Notes: generated by a model not told the origin, from the letters alone. A stretch of DNA of 64,000 nucleotides from Pseudomonas sp. SID14000 (GCF_002165135.1 NZ_NFZQ01000015.1:1-64000); one strand, 5' to 3'; shown: positions 49,007 through 58,181, counted from the first letter of the stretch. Numbers and translations: made by a program.

Positions 49007-49924
49007 ATGAAACTGCCCCCACTCAACGCCTTCCGCTACTTCGACATCGCTGCCGAAACCGAGAGCTTCGTGCGCGCCGCCGAGCACCTGCACGTCACCC
49101 ACGGCGCGGTCAGCCGCCAGGTGCGCCTGCTTGAAGAAAGCCTTGGTGTGGAGCTGTTCGAGCGCCGCAACCGGGCCATTTTTCTCACCCCTGCCGGCCG
49201 TGCCTTGCAAGGCACTACCCAGGCGATCTTCGAGCAGCTCGAAGGCGCCATACAGCGCTTGCAGCAACAGGCCCGTGACAATGTGCTGGTGCTGTCATGC
49301 GAACCGACCATCGCCATGCGCTGGCTGATCCCACGCCTGCCCCGCTTCCATGCCGCCCACCCCGACCTGCAGTTGCACCTGGTGGCCGCAGGCGGGCCAC
49401 TGGACTTCGCCCGCAGCGGTGTCGACCTGGCAATACGCCGCGACGACTTCCACTGGGACAAGCAGCTGTACAACCAGAAAATCTGCGACGAATGGATCGG
49501 CCCGGTGTGCCCTCCCACCGCTCCTACCCACCTCGACGGCCAACGCCTGCTGCACAGCACCACCCGTCCCGGCGCCTGGCCCACCTGGCTGCGCCTGAGC
49601 TGCCAGCTGGCCCGGCATACCGAGCGCAGCGACTACGAGCATTTCTACCTGTCGATACAAGCCGCCAGCGCCGGCCTGGGCCTGGCCATCGCCTCAGCTC
49701 TCATGGTGCGTGACGAACTCGACAGCGGGCAGCTGCAGGCGCCATTCGGCTTCTTGCGCGATGGCTCGGCCTACCACCTGCTCAGCCCGCAGCCGCTGGA
49801 GGACGGCGGCAAGCGCCAGCGCTTTGCCGCGTGGGTAATGGGCGAATGCCAGAGTTGCCTGGCTCATCTGGGCTTGATACAGAACGACGACCCCGAACGG
49901 CCGTCACCTCCCCAGGTGCGATAG
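49007..49924 (+). CDS. LysR-family regulator (GcvA-like)
   Basis: 305 residues. The N-terminal helix-turn-helix is FRYFDIAAETESFVRAAEHL...HGAVSRQVRLLEESLGVELF, and the remainder is a two-lobed effector domain. Its HTH sequence is of the GcvA/AmpR type. The start at MKLPPLNAFR was chosen; the longer frame is REP-derived. It is divergent to the LysE exporter gene, which it probably controls. Its 3' end overlaps the end of the convergent M15-like peptidase gene by 61 bp. Confidence 0.9.
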   Translation: MKLPPLNAFRYFDIAAETESFVRAAEHLHVTHGAVSRQVRLLEESLGVELFERRNRAIFLTPAGRALQGTTQAIFEQLEGAIQRLQQQARDNVLVLSCEPTIAMRWLIPRLPRFHAAHPDLQLHLVAAGGPLDFARSGVDLAIRRDDFHWDKQLYNQKICDEWIGPVCPPTAPTHLDGQRLLHSTTRPGAWPTWLRLSCQLARHTERSDYEHFYLSIQAASAGLGLAIASALMVRDELDSGQLQAPFGFLRDGSAYHLLSPQPLEDGGKRQRFAAWVMGECQSCLAHLGLIQNDDPERPSPPQVR

Positions 49925-50445
49925 CCTGCGGTATCCACATGAATACGCCCGGACGGATAGCGCCCCAGGCCCATGTTCCAGGCCTGGCCGTACTGCTGCC
50001 AGAAATGGCACAACGGGTTGGGGTCCGCCCAGGCAGGTAGCAGGATATCGACGGCGAAGGCCCGGGTATGGGCGCTGTTGACTGCGCCGCCGGCGCAGAC
50101 GTTCAGGCGTGGGTCGCGGTAGGCCGAAACCACCTCGAACTGGCGCAGGATGCCTTGGTCGTCGAGTGTCTTGATCAGCGATAGCGTGGAACGCACGGCC
50201 GGCCAGTTGCGCGCTGGCGGTACCGCGAAAGGCGAAGCCCGACACAGCTGCCAGTCCGAAGCCGAACGCAGCAACTGATGGATCGGCACCACGCCATACA
50301 GGCGGGCATCCACCAGCATCTCGCGAAACGGCCGGGTCTGGTGGTCCCCGGCCCATTGCGCGAACAACCAGAGATCACGCTCATCGGCCTGCGCTGCAGC
50401 ACCCAGCATGCCCAGTGCCAGCGACAGCCATCCAGCCCTTTTCAT
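49864..50445 (-). CDS. secreted M15-type (DUF882-like) peptidase
   Basis: A 193-residue protein with a signal peptide (MKRAGWLSLALGMLGAAAQA). The zinc-ligand pattern of M15 metallopeptidases is present: His and Asp in SAHTRAFAVDILLP and a His in GRIHVDTAGYR. It resembles D-Ala-D-Ala carboxypeptidase/endopeptidase-type enzymes acting on peptidoglycan cross-links, but specificity is not determined. The gene is divergent from the cysteine-rich secreted protein (67 bp apart) and overlaps the LysR gene at its 3' end. Confidence 0.85.
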   Translation of the reverse strand: MKRAGWLSLALGMLGAAAQADERDLWLFAQWAGDHQTRPFREMLVDARLYGVVPIHQLLRSASDWQLCRASPFAVPPARNWPAVRSTLSLIKTLDDQGILRQFEVVSAYRDPRLNVCAGGAVNSAHTRAFAVDILLPAWADPNPLCHFWQQYGQAWNMGLGRYPSGRIHVDTAGYRTWGGDGRSGSSFCIKPR

Positions 50446-50512
50446 CCCTGCTCTCCCTGCCACAGTATGTGCAACACTGCCGAACACGGCAGCGCCCAAC
50501 AAGGAGTTAAGC

Positions 50513-51670
50513 ATGCACAAGATTGCCTTATCGAGCCTCGCCGCCCTGGCCTTCAGCGGCCTTGCCGCCGCCGACGCGCGCATCGACCTGGGCGACGCCC
50601 AGCGCGTGACCCGCCTCTTCGCCTTCCCCAACAACTGCCAAGTGATCTGTTATCGCGACTGGACCCTGGAGCAGACCGTCGAACACTACCTGACCCAGAG
50701 CGTACGCCGCGACGGGCATGCGGCCGCCCAGGTGCATGTAAGCCGCGACAATGACCGCCTGCACGCAACCATCAGTGGCGTACCCGCCAGCTATGCCAAG
50801 CCCCTGCGCAAGCTGCTCGACAGCGGCGAACTGGCCTATCAAGGGGCCACCCGGCTGAACGAGGACGGCAAATGGTCCTACGACTGGTACCTGTTCCTGC
50901 CGCTGGGCATGGCCCTGCAGAACCGCCGCAGCATCGAACTGCTGCACTTCCCGCCGGACTACTCGCTGACCCAGGCCCAGGACTACCTGCGCTCCAACAC
51001 CACCGACCGCTGGGCCGAGCTGCTGACCTTCAACGGCGTCGACGCCAGCCAGACCCCGGCCTACCAGACCATCATCGACATCGCCCCTATCGCCGCACCG
51101 GCCAGCGCGGGTGAGGCGCTGAAGGACACCTACAGCTACTTCAAGGACTACCAGGTGCGCATGGTCAGCGAGATGACCCTGCAGAACCCCGCCAGGCCCT
51201 TGCCGATGGTGGCCTTCGGAGCGCCGGTGCGCAGCTGGATCCAGCAACAGTACGGGCCACAGGTGAATGTGCTGGGCCTGGTCAGCATCAGCCCGCAGGC
51301 AGGTGCCAAGGTGCCGGTACTGGGTGCCAACCACCCCAGCGCCATCTGGTATGCGGCGAACAAGGACAGCCACGGCGGCGACGAGGATGCAGCCAATGCC
51401 GCCGGCTTGAAAATGATGGGGCAGGACCTGACCGCAGCCTGCTGGCAGGCGGGGATGGGGCGCAATCAACGGGCCGATGCCAAGCTGACGCTGGATGCCT
51501 GCTCGACCAAGTGGCAGGTGACGCAGAAGAAGCAGACCTGCGAGCTGTTCTTCCGCACCGTGCGCAAGTACACGCCAGAGCAGGCGGCAGCAAAATGCAA
51601 TACCGGCAGCGTGACCAGAAGCCTGCGCGATCTGGCCAAGCCAATGGAAGCTCAGCCACAGGACCTGTGA
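50513..51670 (+). CDS. secreted cysteine-rich hypothetical protein
   Basis: A 385-residue protein with a signal peptide (MHKIALSSLAALAFSGLAAA), preceded by AAGGAG. The mature part has eight cysteines or so in groups (NNCQVICYRDW near residue 40; ACWQAG, LDACSTKW, KQTCELFF and AAKCNTG near the C terminus), pointing to disulphides in the periplasm or outside. I do not recognise the family. It is convergent with rimI and divergent from the M15-like peptidase gene, whose product is also exported, so joint control is possible. Confidence 0.75.
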   Translation: MHKIALSSLAALAFSGLAAADARIDLGDAQRVTRLFAFPNNCQVICYRDWTLEQTVEHYLTQSVRRDGHAAAQVHVSRDNDRLHATISGVPASYAKPLRKLLDSGELAYQGATRLNEDGKWSYDWYLFLPLGMALQNRRSIELLHFPPDYSLTQAQDYLRSNTTDRWAELLTFNGVDASQTPAYQTIIDIAPIAAPASAGEALKDTYSYFKDYQVRMVSEMTLQNPARPLPMVAFGAPVRSWIQQQYGPQVNVLGLVSISPQAGAKVPVLGANHPSAIWYAANKDSHGGDEDAANAAGLKMMGQDLTAACWQAGMGRNQRADAKLTLDACSTKWQVTQKKQTCELFFRTVRKYTPEQAAAKCNTGSVTRSLRDLAKPMEAQPQDL

Positions 51671-51686
51671 TTGAAGGCCGCCCTGC

Positions 51687-52142
51687 TCAGTCTTCGAGCA
51701 GGGTACAGGCCATCACCAGAGCGTCTTCACGGCCGCCGGCAACCGGATAATAGTCGCGGCGGCGGCCGATTTCGTTGAAACCGTAGCGCTCGTACAAGCG
51801 ATAGGCCGACTGGTTGCTGGCGCGCACTTCCAGGAAGCACTCGCGGCCATTGAGCTGGTAGGCCCGGGCCATCAGGTGCTCGAGCAGACGCAGGCCCAGG
51901 CCGCGGCCCTGGTTTTCCGGCTTGACAGTGATGTTGAGCAGGTGCGCCTCGTCGATGATAACGTTGATCACGCCATGGCCCACTTGCTGCTGACCATCGA
52001 ACATCAGCCAGACTTCGTACGACTTGAGCGCATCCTGAAAAATCCCTCGGGTCCAGGGATGACTGAACGCGGCATATTCGATCTTAAGTACGGCATCCAG
52101 ATCCGCCTCGGTCATCGGGCGGAAACTGATCGAGTCACTCAT
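51687..52142 (-). CDS. rimI: ribosomal protein S18-alanine N-acetyltransferase
   Basis: A 151-residue GNAT enzyme that acetylates the N-terminal Ala of S18. The acetyl-CoA site is ITVKPENQGRGLGLRLLEHL, and the C-terminal ASNQSAYRLYERYGFNEIGRRRDYYP is typical of RimI. It overlaps the holD stop codon, the holD-rimI arrangement also found in E. coli. Confidence 0.95.
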   Translation of the reverse strand: MSDSISFRPMTEADLDAVLKIEYAAFSHPWTRGIFQDALKSYEVWLMFDGQQQVGHGVINVIIDEAHLLNITVKPENQGRGLGLRLLEHLMARAYQLNGRECFLEVRASNQSAYRLYERYGFNEIGRRRDYYPVAGGREDALVMACTLLED

Positions 52143-52960
52143 TCAACGCTCTTCCAGCGCGCCATCAGCTGGCGCATGGCTTTCCAGACGTCCGCCTTGC
52201 GCTGCGGCTCGTCCATCAACAGTTCAAGGCCCGGCAAGGCCCAGGCTTCGCCCAGGCCCTCGATCTTCAGGGTTTGGTAATAGGCTTCGCCGTCGGCATT
52301 GGCGGCAAAGCGCAGCGCCGGCAGGCCAATCAGCCACAGGCAGGTGCACGGGGCGTCTTCCAGGCGCGCCTGGACAAAGCCCTGGACGAAATCGCGCGCG
52401 GCTTCCGGGCCCTGGTCCATGTTGCCGCGCACCAGCAGCGGCCAGCGCACCGGCTCGCCGATGATCTGCGGAGCGTCAGGCAGGCCGGCGGCGCGCAGCA
52501 TGTCCTTGAGCAGCAGGTAGGACGGGTCGCGGCTCTGGAACGGCTGGCCGGTGGCCAGTTCCACCAGCAGCAGGCAACTGCCGGCGCGCAGCAACTGCAG
52601 CGAAAAGCGCGGGGGTGGCACCGGGGCCGTGCGCGGTGGCGCGGCCTGCTCCTCGGCCTCGACGGGCTTGGCGGCCGGCTTGGGCGCACTGCCCGGGCGC
52701 GGAATCTCGATTTTCGGCCGCTCGCCGGAGCGGGCCTGCGGGGTGGCGGGCGTCTCGTTGGCTGCCGGTGCCGGCTTTACTTCGAAATCGAGGGCCTCGA
52801 CCGGCGCCACCGGCAGCAGCAGCTCGGGCCGCGACGGTGCAGCGAACGGCAGTTCGGCGCGCGGCAGCCAGTGCACCACTTGCATGGCGGAAAGGTAGGC
52901 GCGGCGACGGGGTTCGGTGAGCAAGGAGCGGGTTTCCGAGGGGTGGAGACAATTGGCCAT
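52139..52960 (-). CDS. holD: DNA polymerase III psi subunit (pseudomonad long form)
   Basis: A 273-residue protein, about twice the length of E. coli HolD. The N-terminal EPRRRAYLSAMQVVHWLPRA parallels RRDWQLQQLGITQWSLRR of E. coli, and the C-terminal KADVWKAMRQLMARWK matches its NPTARAALWQQI end. Between them a Pro/Ala/Glu-rich linker (about residues 60-125) is pseudomonad-specific. Psi bridges the clamp loader and SSB through chi. Its place before rimI supports this. Naive annotation could call it a TonB-like or hypothetical protein because of the Pro-rich part. The start MANCLHPSE is the most likely; further upstream in frame lies repeat sequence. Confidence 0.85.
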   Translation of the reverse strand: MANCLHPSETRSLLTEPRRRAYLSAMQVVHWLPRAELPFAAPSRPELLLPVAPVEALDFEVKPAPAANETPATPQARSGERPKIEIPRPGSAPKPAAKPVEAEEQAAPPRTAPVPPPRFSLQLLRAGSCLLLVELATGQPFQSRDPSYLLLKDMLRAAGLPDAPQIIGEPVRWPLLVRGNMDQGPEAARDFVQGFVQARLEDAPCTCLWLIGLPALRFAANADGEAYYQTLKIEGLGEAWALPGLELLMDEPQRKADVWKAMRQLMARWKSVE

Positions 52961-52970
52961 TCTAACGTGT

Positions 52971-53273
52971 ACGCCTTGGTTTTTGCAGCGCCTATCAGAC
53001 CGAGCGCCGCCCGCGCGGCGCTTCGCAGGGCAAGCCCGCTCCCACATTTGTTGCAACGTGCCGAACCTGACAGGCCATGGTTGCCAGCCTTGATGGGCCG
53101 GCTGGACTTCAGGGCTGGCGCTGCTGCCGCCCCACTTGCCTCAAGCCGTGCACCAAGGCTGACAACACCTCTTTCACAGGCATGGCCACGTTGCAACAAA
53201 TGTGGGAGCGGGCTCGCCCCGCGAAGCGCCGCGCGGGCGGCGCTCGATCTCACCGGCGCCACAAAAACCAAGA
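52971..53273. repeat. large palindromic REP-bounded element, copy 3
   Basis: The longest copy. The arms extend outside the GAGCGCCG blocks: CTTGGTTTTTGCAGCGCC at the left corresponds to GGCGCCACAAAAACCAAG at the right. Inside are TGTTGCAACGTG (53049-53060) with CACGTTGCAACA (53187-53198) and GCCTTG/CAAGGC. Total span about 303 bp, between divergent holD and mksF. Confidence 0.85.
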
Positions 53274-53324
53274 CGTACTCCACCATTACAGACCAAGGGG
53301 TGAAAACCTCCCCCTCGGATGCAG

Positions 53325-53330
53325 TACAAT
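53325..53330 (+). promoter_or_regulatory. possible -10 box of mksF
   Basis: TACAAT, 34 bp before the chosen start of mksF, with only a weak -35 (TGAAAA) upstream. It overlaps the alternative upstream ATG at 53319 and so argues against that start. Confidence 0.4.
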
Positions 53331-53363
53331 CGCCCCCTTTTTCTTGGCAACGAGTCGAAGCCA

Positions 53364-54653
53364 ATGATCGAACCCAAGCGCGTCCTGCGCGCCCTAGCCG
53401 AACACTGGGCCCTGATCGAGCCGCTGTGCGAGCGTTTCGACCAGGGCACCCTGAGCCTGGTCGAGTTGCGCCAGCATGTGGCTCGCCAGCAGGTCGAGAG
53501 CACCCCGCAGGACATCACCCAGTTGCTCGACGTGTGGATCCGTCTGGATATCCTGGTCCCGGTGGCCAAGAGCCCGAACCGTTTCGAGCTCAACGCGCAG
53601 ATCCACGACTTCCTCGCCTACCTGCGCCGTGAACACCGGCTGGGCCTGTGCCTGGAGATCGAAGCCTACCTGCGCCACCTGGAACGCCTGGCCGGGCATA
53701 TCCAGGACGCCTTCGACAATCGCGACAGCGACGACCTGGCGCGCCAGCTGCGCCTGCTCGACATGCGCGTGCGCGATGTACTGAAAAAGCTCGACAACGA
53801 CGAGCAGGCACTGGTGGCCGTGGCCGAGCGGGCCAAGACCAGCAACCGCCAGATCCCACTGCGCCAGCGGTATGCCGAAGTGCTGGCGACCTGGGACGAG
53901 TACGTCGAGCCCATGATCCAGCTGGTCAACGCCGACGGCGCCTTCGAACAGGGCGTACGCAAGGTCGAGACCGTATTGCTGAAGCTGCTGGGTGAACAGG
54001 CGCGCCTGGGCCACCTGGTCGACGACGACATGCTGCTACGCACCCACGCGCGCATCCTGGAAATGCAGACCAGCGCCCAGCTGACCCTGCGCCACGCCCG
54101 GGAACTGCTACTGCCGCTGCGTGAAGAGGCCCGCCGGCACAACGCCGTGACCCGTGGCGCCGCACTGGCCCTGTCGGTGATCCGGCGCAAGGGCATCGAC
54201 GCCGTACCGCAAGCGGCCATGCCGATGTTCACCCGCCCGCAAAGCACCTTCCTCGGCAGCGCCAGCCAGGTCGAGGCCTACGTCTACGCCCTGGCCCGCT
54301 TCGAGCCCAAGCCGGCGCGTTTCCCCAAGGCGCACAAGACCCAGTCCGGCGCCCTGCCGCGCGCACCGCGCACGGTCAAGGAAATGGCCGAGCGCTGTGA
54401 ACAGGCCCTGCCGCTGCCCGACCTGATGGTCTGGCTGCTGGAGCAGGAACCCGAAGGCGCCACCGACGAGTTGCTGTACTGGTTCTCGCGCCTGTCGCGG
54501 GAAAAGCGCTTCAAGCGCGAACGCCTCGACCGCCGCGAGTACATCACCCAGGAACACCTGGTCAGCCTGCGCTCGTTCGCCCTGACCTCCAGCCGCGAAG
54601 ACGCCGCCAGCGCGCCTACCGAATCCAACGCGAGCCCAGCCCATGCATCTTGA
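53364..54653 (+). CDS. mksF: MksF kleisin subunit of the MksBEF condensin
   Basis: A 429-residue helical protein of the MukF/MksF type. It has an N-terminal winged-helix region (RVLRALAEHWALIEPLCERF...LVELRQHVARQQV), a long helical middle, and a C-terminal winged helix that would contact the SMC head. As the kleisin it links the two MksB heads and recruits MksE. The start MIEPKRVLRALAEHW was preferred because the upstream in-frame ATG overlaps a -10-like sequence. mksF overlaps mksE by 11 bp, and the order mksF-mksE-mksB is the P. aeruginosa one. Confidence 0.92.
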   Translation: MIEPKRVLRALAEHWALIEPLCERFDQGTLSLVELRQHVARQQVESTPQDITQLLDVWIRLDILVPVAKSPNRFELNAQIHDFLAYLRREHRLGLCLEIEAYLRHLERLAGHIQDAFDNRDSDDLARQLRLLDMRVRDVLKKLDNDEQALVAVAERAKTSNRQIPLRQRYAEVLATWDEYVEPMIQLVNADGAFEQGVRKVETVLLKLLGEQARLGHLVDDDMLLRTHARILEMQTSAQLTLRHARELLLPLREEARRHNAVTRGAALALSVIRRKGIDAVPQAAMPMFTRPQSTFLGSASQVEAYVYALARFEPKPARFPKAHKTQSGALPRAPRTVKEMAERCEQALPLPDLMVWLLEQEPEGATDELLYWFSRLSREKRFKRERLDRREYITQEHLVSLRSFALTSSREDAASAPTESNASPAHAS

Positions 54654-55350
54654 TCTTTCCGAACTGTCCCAGCTCGCGCCGATCTTCCGCGAGCTGTTCA
54701 AAGGCTTCCACGTCAGCCGTCGCGACCCCGAGCTGTACGCCCAGCTGTCGAACTTCCAGGACCAGTACCGCACCCTGTTCAAGGCCTTGGGCTTCGAACT
54801 GGTGTGCGACACCCGTGGCTTCTACTACTTCGTGCCGGACATGACCGCCGCACAGGTCAACAAGACCGCGCAGCGCCTGTCGCTGTTCACCTTCATCCTG
54901 GTCGAGCACTTGGCCGACCAGGGCCGCGACCCGATGGCCGTGCTCGATGGCGGCAGCATCGGCCGTGACGAACTGCCCTCGCTGCTGGACAAGTACCGCG
55001 ACCTGTTCCTGCAGGCCGAAGTGCAGACCGTGGACGAGCTGGAAGAAAAAATCCTGCGCCGCATGACCCAGCTCGGCTTCGCCTTCGAGGAAGGCGGCAT
55101 CTACCGCTTCCTGCCGCCGATGCACCGCTTCCTCGATGTGTGCCTGGCCGTGCAACAGGACCGCGACTTGGCGGCCACCCTGCACAGCGACCTGCCGCTG
55201 CCGACCCCGGTGCTGGTCGAGGAAGAAAGCCCCGAAGAACTCAACCGCACCGACGACCCGCTCGACCTCAGCCCCTTCGAGGGCGAGGAAAGCGAAGAGG
55301 AAGCCCTGGCCCGGGCAATCCGCGAAGAGCAACAGGAGATTGACGCATGA
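54643..55350 (+). CDS. mksE: MksE subunit of the MksBEF condensin
   Basis: A 235-residue protein beginning MHLDLSELSQLAPIFRELFK. It matches the MukE-like, winged-helix MksE family that dimerises and binds the kleisin. The C terminus is very acidic (EEESEEEALARAIREEQQEIDA). It overlaps mksF and mksB (4 bp, ATGA) at its ends, so the three genes are translationally coupled. Confidence 0.92.
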   Translation: MHLDLSELSQLAPIFRELFKGFHVSRRDPELYAQLSNFQDQYRTLFKALGFELVCDTRGFYYFVPDMTAAQVNKTAQRLSLFTFILVEHLADQGRDPMAVLDGGSIGRDELPSLLDKYRDLFLQAEVQTVDELEEKILRRMTQLGFAFEEGGIYRFLPPMHRFLDVCLAVQQDRDLAATLHSDLPLPTPVLVEEESPEELNRTDDPLDLSPFEGEESEEEALARAIREEQQEIDA

Positions 55351-58181
55351 GCCAGGAACGCTACGGCATCCGCCGCTTCGCACTGCTCAACACCGCCGGC
55401 TACAGCCTTGGCCTGTTCCCGCTGGAACAGCCGCTGTCGGTCTACGGTGCCAACAACCTGGGTAAATCGGCGTCGATCAACGCCCTGCAGTTCCCGATCC
55501 TGGCGCGCATGTCGGACATGAGTTTCGGCAAGTACAGCCTCGAGCAGTCGCGTCGTTTCTACTTCGCCAGCGACACTTCGTACATTCTCTGCGAACTGGC
55601 CCTGCCCCACGGCCCGCACGTGATCGGCGTGGTCGGCCGTGGCCCCGGCGGCGGTTTCGGCCACCAGTTCTTCGCCTACAAGGGCGAGCTGGACCTGGAC
55701 CACTACCAGAAGAACGACACCTGCCTGCGCCAGAAAGAGCTGTTCACCAACCTCGAGCGCCTGGGGATAAAGGCCTACGAGCTGAAGCCGGACGAACTGC
55801 GCCGCCTGCTGGTCGGCGGCCACACCTCGGTGCCGCTGGACCTGACCATGATCCCGCTGCGCTCGACCAGCGAGCAAAGCCTGAAAACCTTCCGCGCACT
55901 GTTCATCAACCTGCTGCACATGCGCGAAATTACAGCCGCCAAGCTCAAGCAGCTGTTCCTCGATGCCTTCGAGCACAGCCTGCGCTCGGGCAGCGTCGAC
56001 TATATTGCCGCCTGCGAAGAAGCCTTCCGCGACGTGCGCCGCATGGAACAGGACTACAACGCCCTGGTCGCCGCCGGCCCGCTGGTCGAGGCCCTGGCCG
56101 GCGGTGTGGCCCAGCGCGACATTCTACGCGGCAAGCTGCACCGCATTTCGCCAGTGCTCGACACCCTGCTGGGCACCTGGCAGGAATACGCCATGGCGCG
56201 CAAGGAAGAGCTGGTAATCCAGGCCGAGCACTACCGTGGCGAGCAGGACCGCCTGCAGAACGACCAGCGCGGCGGCACCCAGGAACTGATGCGCCTGGAG
56301 CGTGAAATCACCGGTATCCAGCGCTGGCTGGGCGAGCTGTCGGTGCTCAAGCACCGCTTCGCCCTGGTCGATGACGTCAAGGTGCTGGAGCAGCAACTGC
56401 TGGCTGCCAAGGACGCCCACGATGAACTGGCCGGCGCCCTGGCCCAGTCGCGGCAGTTCAGCGCCGAAGACCTGGACGAACGCGTCCGCGACCTGGAAAA
56501 GCGCCTGAAGCAGGTCAAGCAGCAGCTCGACCACGCCGACAACAACAGCTACGCCCGCCTGCGCGAAGAGTTCTCGCAGCAGGATGTCGACCGCCTGATG
56601 CGCCTGTTCAACGGCGCCCTGTTCAGCCTTCCGCTGGGTGACCGCGGTATCGAACTGGACGACAGCGACCTGTGGGTAAAATCGCTGGAAGCGGTGCTCG
56701 ACGGCTTCAAAGGCGAACGCTTCGAAGCCCCAGGCCTGTCCATCGACCTGTCGCACATCGACCCACCTGCACTGCAGGCCCTGGCCGACCGTGCCGCCCT
56801 GCGCGACCAGAAAGAGCGCCTGGAAAAAGAGCTGAAACAGCTCAAGACCCAGCAAGCCGTGGCCGCCGACCGCTCCGCCTCCAAGGCGCAGACCGAAGCC
56901 CTGTACCAGGAAGTGCTGGACGCGCAGAAAGCACTGGAAGACTTCCGCCGCAGCGAAACCCTCGCCGCCGAAGAACCCGAGAAGCTGGAACAGCTGTCGC
57001 AACTGGAAGCCGCCCAGGACGAACTCAAGCGCTCCAGCGACGCCTTCACTGAGCGCGTCCAGCAACTGTCGGCCAAGCTGCAACTGGTCGGCCGGCAAAT
57101 CGGCGACCTCGAGGCCAAGCAGCGCACTCTTGAAGACGCCCTGCGCCGTCGCCAGTTGCTGCCGGCCGACCTGCCCTATGGCACGCCATACATGGAAGCC
57201 ATCGACGACTCGATGGACAACCTGCTGCCGCTGCTCAACGATTACCAGGACAGCTGGCAGAGCCTGCAGCGGGTGGACAACCAGATCGAAGCGCTGTACG
57301 CCCAGGTGCGCCTGAAAGGTGTGGCCAAGTTCGACAGCGAAGACGACATGGAACGCCGCCTGCAGCTGCTGGTGAACGCCTATGCGCACCGCACCGACGA
57401 AGCCCTGACCTTGGCCAAGGCCCGCCGCGCCGCGGTCACCGACATCGCCCGGACCTTGCGCAACATCCGCAGCGACTACGACAGCCTCGAGCACCAGTTG
57501 GCCCTGTTCAACCGCGAGATCAACAGGCGCCAGGTATCCAACCTGGAGAGCTTCCGCGTGGTGCTGGCGCCGAACAAGGAAGCGCTCAAGCACATCGACC
57601 AGATCATCCACAGCGCCGGTCAGTACGAAGAAGGCGAAACCCTGTCGGTGTTCGACCTGACCCAGAGCGCCGAGCAGGACAACAAGAACGAAGAGGCCAA
57701 GGAATACCTGGCACGGCTGGTGGCTGCCAACCACAACCAGCTGGGCCTGAAGGACCTGTTCGAGCTGGCGTTCGAGATCACCAAGGTCAACGGCCAGCCG
57801 GTGATCCACGCCGACATCGACGGCGCGGCATCCAACGGCACCACCATGACCATCAAGGCGCTGACCAACATGTACCTGTTGCTGCACCTGATGGACCGCG
57901 ACCTGGCCGGGCGCATCCGCCTGCCGTACTACCTGGACGAAGCAGCGGACATCGACGAACGCAACCAGGCTGCGCTGCTGGAGACCAGCCTGCAGCTGGG
58001 CTTCGTACCGATTCTGGCGAGCGTGAAGCCGCAGGTGTCGGCGCGGGTGGCGATCGACCTGGAAGGTGGCAGCGGGCCGAATGGCATCTACATCGACGAG
58101 GCGGACTGGAAGTTCATCAGCCGTCGGGATGAGGTGAAGGCGGTTGTGCGTGAGGATCATCAGGCCGAAGAGTTGGCCTGA
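55347..58181 (+). CDS. mksB: MksB SMC-type ATPase of the MksBEF condensin
   Basis: A 944-residue SMC-like ATPase, shorter than MukB because its coiled coils are shorter. The N-terminal head has Walker A in YGANNLGKSASINALQFPIL. Residues 270-660 are heptad-rich coiled coil. The C-terminal head region carries the acidic Walker B at LPYYLDEAADIDERNQAALL. With MksF and MksE it forms a condensin active in chromosome organisation. No mksG (TOPRIM nuclease) gene follows: the next gene is creA on the other strand. That sets it apart from the plasmid-restricting MksBEFG/Wadjet systems. Confidence 0.93.
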   Translation: MSQERYGIRRFALLNTAGYSLGLFPLEQPLSVYGANNLGKSASINALQFPILARMSDMSFGKYSLEQSRRFYFASDTSYILCELALPHGPHVIGVVGRGPGGGFGHQFFAYKGELDLDHYQKNDTCLRQKELFTNLERLGIKAYELKPDELRRLLVGGHTSVPLDLTMIPLRSTSEQSLKTFRALFINLLHMREITAAKLKQLFLDAFEHSLRSGSVDYIAACEEAFRDVRRMEQDYNALVAAGPLVEALAGGVAQRDILRGKLHRISPVLDTLLGTWQEYAMARKEELVIQAEHYRGEQDRLQNDQRGGTQELMRLEREITGIQRWLGELSVLKHRFALVDDVKVLEQQLLAAKDAHDELAGALAQSRQFSAEDLDERVRDLEKRLKQVKQQLDHADNNSYARLREEFSQQDVDRLMRLFNGALFSLPLGDRGIELDDSDLWVKSLEAVLDGFKGERFEAPGLSIDLSHIDPPALQALADRAALRDQKERLEKELKQLKTQQAVAADRSASKAQTEALYQEVLDAQKALEDFRRSETLAAEEPEKLEQLSQLEAAQDELKRSSDAFTERVQQLSAKLQLVGRQIGDLEAKQRTLEDALRRRQLLPADLPYGTPYMEAIDDSMDNLLPLLNDYQDSWQSLQRVDNQIEALYAQVRLKGVAKFDSEDDMERRLQLLVNAYAHRTDEALTLAKARRAAVTDIARTLRNIRSDYDSLEHQLALFNREINRRQVSNLESFRVVLAPNKEALKHIDQIIHSAGQYEEGETLSVFDLTQSAEQDNKNEEAKEYLARLVAANHNQLGLKDLFELAFEITKVNGQPVIHADIDGAASNGTTMTIKALTNMYLLLHLMDRDLAGRIRLPYYLDEAADIDERNQAALLETSLQLGFVPILASVKPQVSARVAIDLEGGSGPNGIYIDEADWKFISRRDEVKAVVREDHQAEELA

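Noticed and set aside
53364..58181. MksFEB as a Wadjet-type anti-plasmid defence system
   Set aside because: No mksG/JetD nuclease gene adjoins the operon; the set matches the housekeeping condensin of P. aeruginosa.
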